Below are positions 15,235-21,240 of a stretch of DNA of 22,697 nucleotides, piece after piece. The stretch is from contig JBBINX010000031.1 of the NCBI GenBank assembly GCA_037443685.1, positions 1 through 22,697 of the forward strand, read 5' to 3'. This DNA comes from JAHJRJ01 sp037443685. Its GTDB lineage: Bacteria; Bacteroidota; Ignavibacteria; UBA10030; BY39. The notes beneath the pieces are model-generated. The model ran no database searches and was not told the origin of the DNA. It worked only from the letters and a program-made list of their open reading frames with translations. The translations under genes were made by a program, and so were the position numbers. The first letter of the stretch is position 1; each line of letters starts with the position of its first letter.

Positions 15235-16197
15235 ATGCACGGACCTATTCTTATATTAGTTGAACACCTAAAAGGAGAGATTGCAGATATTACGTATGAA
15301 ATGTTAGGCATAGGTAGGAAACTTGCTGACGATTTAAAAGTTCCTCTACATTCTATTGTGTTTGGAAAAGATGGCGAATCCATCGCTTCACACTTAGGGT
15401 CTGCAGATTTAGTGTTTGCATTAAATAATCCTCAAATGGATATTCCATCACCCGATGTAGCGAGCAATATCCTAAAAAGTCTTATTGAGCAGAAAGCTTA
15501 TTCTCTTGTGTTGATTGGAGGAACGAATGTTTCTACCGGTATTGGGCCGAAACTGTCTTTCCGTAGTAGTCTCCCGTTTATCAATTTCTGTAAAAATATT
15601 TTTGTTAAAGATGGTATTGTTTGTTTTACGAGCCAGCTTTTTGGCGGAAAGATTCTATCGGATATTAGTGTACGTGGCAATGGCGGAATAATCAGTATCT
15701 ACCCTGGTTCTTTTCCGAGCAGTGCAGGGAAAAGTGATAAAAAACCTCCTATTGAAATACTCGATATCCCTCTCGAAGAAACAAAGGTTGTATTTAAACA
15801 ATATATTGAACCAGAGGCTGGCGATGTGGATATTACAAAACAGGATGTTCTTGTTTCGGTTGGTCGAGGTATTTCCAACGCAGATAATATCGCAATGGCA
15901 GAAGAATTAGCTACAATACTCGGAGGTGCTGTATGTGCCTCGAGACCAGTGATTGATCAAGGTTGGTTGCCACTGAGCCGACAGGTTGGTAAATCTGGAA
16001 TGACAGTGAAACCAAAACTCTACTTCTCTTTGGGTGTGAGTGGTGCACCTGAGCATACAGAAGGCATGAAAGATTCGGGACTGATTCTCGCTATTAATAC
16101 TGATCCGAATGCCCCGATATTTAGTGTAGCACATTATGGAATATGTGCCGATCTTTTTGATATAATTCCGCCACTTACGGAGAAACTAAAAACTTAA
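15235..16197 (+). CDS. etfA: electron transfer flavoprotein alpha subunit
   Basis: The protein has 320 residues. The N-terminal half is ETF-like (LVEHLKGEIADITYEMLGIGRKLAD). The C-terminal FAD domain shows VSVGRGIS (about 207-214), ASRPVIDQGWLP (235-246), RQVGKSG (249-255), GVSGAPEHTEGMKDS (267-281) and AINTDPNAPIF (286-296). These match the canonical EtfA FAD-binding pattern, although GAPEH replaces the usual GAIQH. AGGAG at 15221-15225 lies inside the end of etfB, with a 5-bp gap, so the pair is coupled. By family it carries one FAD that shuttles electrons from a dehydrogenase; the membrane protein encoded next is the likely acceptor. Confidence 0.94.
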   Translation: MHGPILILVEHLKGEIADITYEMLGIGRKLADDLKVPLHSIVFGKDGESIASHLGSADLVFALNNPQMDIPSPDVASNILKSLIEQKAYSLVLIGGTNVSTGIGPKLSFRSSLPFINFCKNIFVKDGIVCFTSQLFGGKILSDISVRGNGGIISIYPGSFPSSAGKSDKKPPIEILDIPLEETKVVFKQYIEPEAGDVDITKQDVLVSVGRGISNADNIAMAEELATILGGAVCASRPVIDQGWLPLSRQVGKSGMTVKPKLYFSLGVSGAPEHTEGMKDSGLILAINTDPNAPIFSVAHYGICADLFDIIPPLTEKLKT

Positions 16198-16216
16198 AAA
16201 ATTGATAAATTTGTAA

Positions 16217-18223
16217 ATGGATCCGATACAAATAAAAATATTAGGCATTCCTGGAATTATCCTTTTCTGGGTAATTACAGTTATTGCTTTCGGATTATTT
16301 GTGAGGCGAATTATTACCCTCATCAAACTCTTAATGTGCGCAAAGCCAGAATATCGATTCGATAATCTAGGGAAACGAATTTTATCCGTGTTTACCTTCG
16401 TACTTGGTCAGAAACGTCTCCTCCATGAGTATGTTATCGGTGTTGCACATTTTTTGATCTTCTGGGGATTTTTATTATTCGCTGGAACATTTGGCTGGAA
16501 CCTTCTTAAATGGTTATTTCCTTTTTTACCATTTCCTTATGCTGATGATGTAGGAATTCTTAGAATATTTTTTTTGCTCTTCTCTTTCTTAGTTATACTC
16601 AGCTTGTTAGTAGCAACGATACGCCGAATATTCTTTCCACCTGCACATCTCCAAAAAACAGCAGATGCCTACATTATCATTACTCTGATTTCTTTAGTTG
16701 TGCTTACAACATTTTTTGGGTTAGGGTTTCGTGCAATTGCTGTAGGACACGAGGAAGCAAGTTTGAATCCAGCGGATAATTTTCTTTTCTCTGTCTTCTC
16801 ATGTGTATCGGAAAACTCAGCAAGTGGATTGTTCCTTTTAATGATGTGGATGCACCAAATAGTTGTGCTTGGATTCCTTGCTTACCTACCTTATTCAAAA
16901 CACCTACATCTTCTTGCATCACCATTTAATGTATTCTTTGCAAATACAGATCGGGTAAACAGTTTAGATATAAAAGGCTCGAAAGAAGAAACAACATCGG
17001 GTGCTTCGCGATGGGATGAATTTACTTGGCGTCAGTTGTTAAATAGCTATGCGTGTGCTGAATGTGGGAGGTGTGATCGTGTTTGCCCCGCTTTAACTTC
17101 CGGTTTCAAGCTGTCACCGAGAGAGATTATTCATCACCTTAAAGAACACATTCTCGAGGCTGGTTTTAAAAGTAATGGTAACAAAAAACCCAGCGATAAA
17201 GTCATACGTCCTCTCATTGGGGGGATCGTATCTGAAAAAGAATTGTGGGCCTGCACTACTTGCTTATCCTGCATGGATAGATGCCCGGTGCTAAATGAGC
17301 ATATCCCATTAATTGTCAATATGCGTCGGTATTTAGTAAGTCAAGGAACCATCGATAACACTTTACAGGACGTTCTCACGAAGATGGGCAGATACGGAAA
17401 TTCTATGGGGCAATCGGATCGGATGCGTGCTAAGTGGACACAAGGATTAGATTTTAAAATCACGGATGCACGAAAAGAACCTGTTGAGTATCTCTGGTTT
17501 GTTGGCGATTATGCTTCTTATGATTCTCGAATTCAGGATATAACGAGAAGAACTGCAAAAATATTCGAGAAAGTGGGATTAAATTTTGGAATTCTTTATG
17601 AAGGAGAAAAAAATTCCGGCAATGATATTCGCCGAGTTGGTGAAGAAGGTTTATTCGATATTCTGAAAGAAAAAAATCTGCAAGCGATTAATCAATCAAA
17701 ATTCCAACACATTATTACAACGGATCCCCACACATATAATACACTGAGAAATGAATATATTTTGAACGGGGAAGCGAAACGTAATATTGGTATTATGCAT
17801 TATACCGAGCTATTTGATCAATTAATTCGTAATGGACGAATAAAACTGAATAAAAAAATAAATTTAACAATTACATATCATGATCCATGTTACTTAGGAA
17901 GATATAATGGTATTTACGATGCACCAAGAAGAGTCCTCGAAGCAATTGGAACAAAGTTAATCGAAATGCCAAGAAACAGAGCAAAAAGCTACTGTTGTGG
18001 CGCAGGAGGTGGACGAATCTGGATGGAAGATGAACCAGGTATAAAAGAACGTCCCGCTGAAAGCCGTGTCCGAGAAGCAGTATCACTTGCCGGAGTTCAA
18101 GCTCTTGTTGTTGCTTGTCCAAAAGATATTGTAATGTTCCAAGATGCGTTAAAAACAACTGGAAAAGAAGGAAAGGTTGGTATTAAAGATATTTCCGATT
18201 TAGTATATGAAGCTATTTATTAA
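16217..18223 (+). CDS. membrane ETF:quinone oxidoreductase-type protein (NarI-like + FeS + CCG)
   Basis: The protein has 668 residues. About six hydrophobic segments in residues 10-240 form a NarI/HdrE-like part with possible heme-b His at H70, H78, H213, H229 and H231. Two [4Fe-4S] motifs follow: C280/C283/C286/C290 and C346/C349/C352/C356. The C-terminal half has two CCG-type domains. The second keeps C558, C593-C594 and C634 but has D637 in the last position (CPKD). The first has lost every cysteine: D431, N466-S467, D503 and T506 stand where family members usually have Cys. The layout matches membrane FeS oxidoreductases (EMO, or EtfD/Rv0338c of Mycobacterium) that pass electrons from ETF to menaquinone. 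The adjacent etfBA genes support this role. Confidence 0.88.
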   Translation: MDPIQIKILGIPGIILFWVITVIAFGLFVRRIITLIKLLMCAKPEYRFDNLGKRILSVFTFVLGQKRLLHEYVIGVAHFLIFWGFLLFAGTFGWNLLKWLFPFLPFPYADDVGILRIFFLLFSFLVILSLLVATIRRIFFPPAHLQKTADAYIIITLISLVVLTTFFGLGFRAIAVGHEEASLNPADNFLFSVFSCVSENSASGLFLLMMWMHQIVVLGFLAYLPYSKHLHLLASPFNVFFANTDRVNSLDIKGSKEETTSGASRWDEFTWRQLLNSYACAECGRCDRVCPALTSGFKLSPREIIHHLKEHILEAGFKSNGNKKPSDKVIRPLIGGIVSEKELWACTTCLSCMDRCPVLNEHIPLIVNMRRYLVSQGTIDNTLQDVLTKMGRYGNSMGQSDRMRAKWTQGLDFKITDARKEPVEYLWFVGDYASYDSRIQDITRRTAKIFEKVGLNFGILYEGEKNSGNDIRRVGEEGLFDILKEKNLQAINQSKFQHIITTDPHTYNTLRNEYILNGEAKRNIGIMHYTELFDQLIRNGRIKLNKKINLTITYHDPCYLGRYNGIYDAPRRVLEAIGTKLIEMPRNRAKSYCCGAGGGRIWMEDEPGIKERPAESRVREAVSLAGVQALVVACPKDIVMFQDALKTTGKEGKVGIKDISDLVYEAIY

Positions 18224-18242
18224 AATAAATAAGGATTGAATA

Positions 18243-19451
18243 ATGCCGCTCACAGAAGAATTTAATACTGCTATTTGTGACATCACCTTAAAGAATTTAA
18301 CTAAAACTCCCGAGGGAAGACAAGTTTTGACATGCATTCAGTGTGGAATGTGCGCTGGAACCTGCCCATATGGTGATTATATGGATTATCCTCCAAGGCG
18401 TATCATTGCATTGTTGCGCATCGGAGAGCTTGAAGAAGTCTTTCACTCCGATCAACTTCTAAATTGTGTTGCTTGTTATTCGTGTATGGCACAATGCCCA
18501 AGAGGCATTCGTTTGACTGAGGTCCTCCTCACTTTAATTAAAGAGGAGACGTTTGTTAATCTTCCTGAAGTTCCAGCTGAATTGCAAACGGCTCTTCAGA
18601 ACACACTTCGTTACGGAAACCCTCAGGGATTATCACCGAAAAAACGAGCTGACTGGGCAAAAACCGTGAATGTTCCAGTCCACATTCTTCCTATAAATCC
18701 TAAACCGGTGGACATTCTCTGGTTTGTGGAGTGTTATGCTTCATACCATCCAAGGGGACAAGACAATAGCCGTGCCGTGGCAAAACTATTTCATGCTCTC
18801 GGTGTAGACTTCGCAATACTTGGCAATGACGAGCAATGCACAGGAGAATGTGCACGTCTTGTCGGAGAATCAGGATTATTTGATAAACTTCGAGAAAAGA
18901 ATATGAATGTACTCCGCAAGTATAAATTCAATCAAATTGTGACCGGTGGAGCGCATGCTTACGATGCGTTTAAATACCTTTATCCATGCCATGGATTTAA
19001 TTATCCTTTAGAGCATACAACTACTTTTTTTGCAAAAAAAAGAGATGAATTAAAGCCCAAATTGGTGAAAAAACTAAATTACGTTGTTACATACCACGAT
19101 TCATGCGTTTTAGGTCGTCACAACAAATTTTTCGAAGAACCACGAAATCTTCTGCGAACCATTCCTGGTATTAAACTTACAGAAATGGCTCACAATCGTA
19201 TCTGTTCGCTTTGCTGTGGCGGAGGTGGTGGTGGAATGTGGCTTGATACTTATTACAAATCCAAAAATATGGAACGGCTTTCTGAACGGCGTATCAAGGA
19301 AGCAATCGCAACTGGTGCAGATGTTCTTGCGGTTTCTTGCCCTTACGAGATTTCCCGGTTTGAAGACGCTCTGAAAGTAATGGGTTACGAAAATAAAATG
19401 ATTGTTAGAGATATCGTTGAACTTTTAGCAGAATCTTTAGGAGAAAATTAA
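18243..19451 (+). CDS. soluble HdrD-like protein (HdrC-type N-terminus fused to CCG domains)
   Basis: The protein has 402 residues and no membrane segment. Residues 25-100 carry two [4Fe-4S] motifs (C31/C34/C37/C41 and C75/C78/C81/C85) very like those of the HdrC at 12969. Two CCG-type domains follow. The first is eroded: C164 and C199 remain, but T200, G235 and A238 replace the other expected cysteines. The second has C288, C324-C325 (SLCCGGG) and C366, but E369 as the last position (CPYE). The C-terminal 245 residues are paralogous to the C-terminal part of the preceding membrane protein (shared FV-YASY, YHDxC-LGR and CCG segments). It may link Hdr subunits to that protein. AAGGA precedes the ATG. 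Confidence 0.87.
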   Translation: MPLTEEFNTAICDITLKNLTKTPEGRQVLTCIQCGMCAGTCPYGDYMDYPPRRIIALLRIGELEEVFHSDQLLNCVACYSCMAQCPRGIRLTEVLLTLIKEETFVNLPEVPAELQTALQNTLRYGNPQGLSPKKRADWAKTVNVPVHILPINPKPVDILWFVECYASYHPRGQDNSRAVAKLFHALGVDFAILGNDEQCTGECARLVGESGLFDKLREKNMNVLRKYKFNQIVTGGAHAYDAFKYLYPCHGFNYPLEHTTTFFAKKRDELKPKLVKKLNYVVTYHDSCVLGRHNKFFEEPRNLLRTIPGIKLTEMAHNRICSLCCGGGGGGMWLDTYYKSKNMERLSERRIKEAIATGADVLAVSCPYEISRFEDALKVMGYENKMIVRDIVELLAESLGEN

Positions 19452-19452
19452 T

Positions 19453-19506
19453 ATGAAAACTTATCAAGATAAAATTACATCACTCATGGAGGTACAATAT
19501 GTATAA
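19453..19506 (+). other. 17-codon mini-ORF overlapping the hdrA start, containing its ribosome site
   Basis: Two bases after the HdrD-like gene, an ATG opens a 17-codon frame that ends at 19506, eight bases inside hdrA. The strong site GGAGG (19488-19492) that serves the hdrA ATG at 19499 lies inside it. It may be a chance frame in the 47-bp spacer or a short leader that couples translation. No codon bias can be judged at this length. Confidence 0.25.
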
Positions 19507-20371
19507 AGAAACAACACAAGATAACAGTCAGGTAAAAATTGGCGTTTACGTTTGCCATTGCGGTGTTAATATTTCTGCGACTGTCAATGTAGCCGAGTTG
19601 CGTGAATTCATATCTAAGCAACCCAATGTAATAATTGCAAGAGATTATAAATTTATGTGTTCCGATCCCGGGCAGGACTTGATAAAACAAGATATAAAAA
19701 ATCTTGGTGTTAATAGGGTCGTTGTTGCGGCCTGTTCTCCGCTGATGCACGAGCTTACTTTTAGAATTGCAGCAGAGACGGCTGGTTTAAATCGTTATCT
19801 CGTTCAGATAGCAAATATTAGAGAACACTGTTCGTGGATCCACGACGATAGGGTTGCGGCAACCGAAAAAGCGATAGCATTAGTCAACGCTGCTGTTAAG
19901 CGTGTTGCTTTGCACAAGCCGCTACAAATAACAAAATCGCCCGTAAACAAAAATACATTAATTGTCGGCGGTGGAATTGCTGGAATACAAGCCGCACTCG
20001 AAATTGCTAATGCGGGTTATCATGTTTACCTTGTTGAACGTGAACCAACTATCGGCGGTAAAATGGGACAGTTCGATAAAACTTTTCCAACTTTAGATTG
20101 TGCTGCATGTATTTTGACACCCAAGATGGTTTCAGTCGGTCATCGTAAAGATATTACATTACTAACATATTCCGAGGTCGAAAGTGTATCTGGGTATATC
20201 GGTAATTTTAAAATTAAAATTCGCAAAAAAGCTCGCTACGTTGATACTGAGAAATGTACTGGTTGCGGCCAGTGTTGGAGCAGTTGTCCTGCAACACGAA
20301 TACCGGTAGGCAGGTCAGTTGTAATTGGCAATCAGGTGATTAATGAGATTTCAACAAAGCCAAAGGAATAG
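19499..20371 (+). CDS. hdrA: short HdrA-like protein lacking the C-terminal half
   Basis: The protein has 290 residues, against about 650 for full HdrA. It begins with the HdrA N-terminal cluster domain (C19, C21, C54, C79 and C111 in VCHCG, FMCSDPGQ, AACSPLMHE and REHCSW). The FAD-binding start is LIVGGGIAGIQAALE (from residue 154), with E180 and the HdrA-specific GGKMGQFDKTFPTLDCAACI (C201, C204). The inserted ferredoxin motif C253/C256/C259/C263 follows, and the protein ends 27 residues later. The second half of the FAD domain and the C-terminal ferredoxins are missing. The next gene starts 5 bp on in a different family, so no decayed remainder is seen. It may be a specialised short form, need a split partner, or be a deletion product. 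Confidence 0.85.
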   Translation: MYKETTQDNSQVKIGVYVCHCGVNISATVNVAELREFISKQPNVIIARDYKFMCSDPGQDLIKQDIKNLGVNRVVVAACSPLMHELTFRIAAETAGLNRYLVQIANIREHCSWIHDDRVAATEKAIALVNAAVKRVALHKPLQITKSPVNKNTLIVGGGIAGIQAALEIANAGYHVYLVEREPTIGGKMGQFDKTFPTLDCAACILTPKMVSVGHRKDITLLTYSEVESVSGYIGNFKIKIRKKARYVDTEKCTGCGQCWSSCPATRIPVGRSVVIGNQVINEISTKPKE

Positions 20372-20376
20372 TACGA

Positions 20377-20751
20377 ATGACTCTCTATGAGATTTCTAAA
20401 TTGTTAAGGTGTGAAGTATTTAACGGCGAAGAGATGTTAAATATGGAAATCCAATTCGGTTGTGCTTCCGATTTGATGAGCGACGTTTTGGCATTCTCGA
20501 GGTCGGGTGCTTTATTACTTACAGGTTTAGTAAATACTCAAACTATCCATACAGCATTCATCGCAGAAGTAAATGCTGTAGTATTTGTTCGCAGGAAAAA
20601 ACCGAACAGAGATATGGTAGATTTTGCTCGTGAAAAAAAGATTCCATTATTAGGAACTCCGCATTCAATGTATGAAGCAGCCGGGATCCTTTATAAAAAT
20701 GGTTTAATTCCCACAATGGAATGTATCTCAGAAAAAAATGATAATGGATAG
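20377..20751 (+). CDS. DRTGG-domain protein (hydrogenase-cluster accessory)
   Basis: A single-domain protein of 124 residues. GCASDLMSDVLAFSRSGALLLTG (about 28-50), then HTAFIAEVNAVVFVRRKKP and IPLLGTPHSMYEAAGILYKNGL, are the pattern of stand-alone DRTGG domains, which also occur in phosphotransacetylases and HPr-kinase-related proteins. Such small proteins are commonly encoded beside NADH-linked [FeFe]-hydrogenase genes, and the same arrangement appears here. Their role is unproven; ligand or nucleotide sensing is a guess. It overlaps the next gene by 14 bases. A second DRTGG protein starts at 22574; both share the xxSDLxSDV segment. Confidence 0.8.
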   Translation: MTLYEISKLLRCEVFNGEEMLNMEIQFGCASDLMSDVLAFSRSGALLLTGLVNTQTIHTAFIAEVNAVVFVRRKKPNRDMVDFAREKKIPLLGTPHSMYEAAGILYKNGLIPTMECISEKNDNG

Positions 20752-21199
20752 ATCATATTCACAGTCATTTGAGATTGTAGGTAGTAATTTTATCGACGCC
20801 GGAAAAGCCGCAACCGAGGTTAAAACTATATTGAAACAACTAGGTATTAATTCGGAAATAGTTAGAAGGATTGCTATCGCAACCTATGAAGCTGAAATGA
20901 ATGTTGTAATGTATGCAAAGCGTGCATTAATGAATATCGAAATATCACAAGAAAATATAAAGATTGTAGTTGATGATGAAGGACCGGGTATAAATAATAT
21001 TGAGCTTGCTATGAAAGAAGGATACTCCACTGCGACGATAGAGATGCGTGAGATGGGTTTCGGCGCCGGTATGGGGTTGCCAAATATAAAAAGAAATGCC
21101 GACAATCTTAAAATAGAATCGGAAGTCGGAAAAGGAACGCGTGTTGAATTTGTGATTGATTTAAAAGAGCCCATTAAAAGCGAAAGCTATCACCAGTAA
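20738..21199 (+). CDS. anti-sigma-type GHKL ATPase (hydrogenase-cluster accessory)
   Basis: The protein has 153 residues with a complete GHKL ATPase: N-box ATYEAEMNVVMYAKRA (E51, N55), G1 box VDDEGPGI (D80) and G2 box MGFGAGMGLPNI (about 106-117), ending in SEVGKGTRVEFVIDL. It resembles RsbW/RsbT-type serine kinases. Homologues lie next to bifurcating [FeFe]-hydrogenase genes in Thermotoga and clostridia (general knowledge of that cluster), where their target is unclear. The start is ATG 20738 inside the preceding gene; ATG 20744 is an alternative. No STAS partner is encoded beside it, so cross-talk with the module at 4849-7335 is possible but speculative. Confidence 0.85.
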   Translation: MIMDRSYSQSFEIVGSNFIDAGKAATEVKTILKQLGINSEIVRRIAIATYEAEMNVVMYAKRALMNIEISQENIKIVVDDEGPGINNIELAMKEGYSTATIEMREMGFGAGMGLPNIKRNADNLKIESEVGKGTRVEFVIDLKEPIKSESYHQ

Positions 21200-21240
21200 C
21201 GATTAACGAACGACGAATGACGAGTAACGAATAACGAATT
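21199..21240. repeat. heptanucleotide tandem array abutting a start codon
   Basis: Six back-to-back 7-bp units of consensus ACGAATR fill the whole spacer between the ATPase stop codon and the ATG at 21241. Examples are ACGAATG at 21213-21219, ACGAATA at 21227-21233 and ACGAATT at 21234-21240. Every unit begins with ACGA. There is no Shine-Dalgarno site in the spacer. Heptamer repeats of this type (short tandemly repeated repetitive sequences) are known from filamentous cyanobacteria. Confidence 0.8.

Noticed and set aside
20372..20760. Possible frameshifted remainder of HdrA after the short gene
   Set aside because: The region is fully used by a DRTGG-domain gene with normal motifs; no second FAD half or CxxC-rich ferredoxin is visible there.
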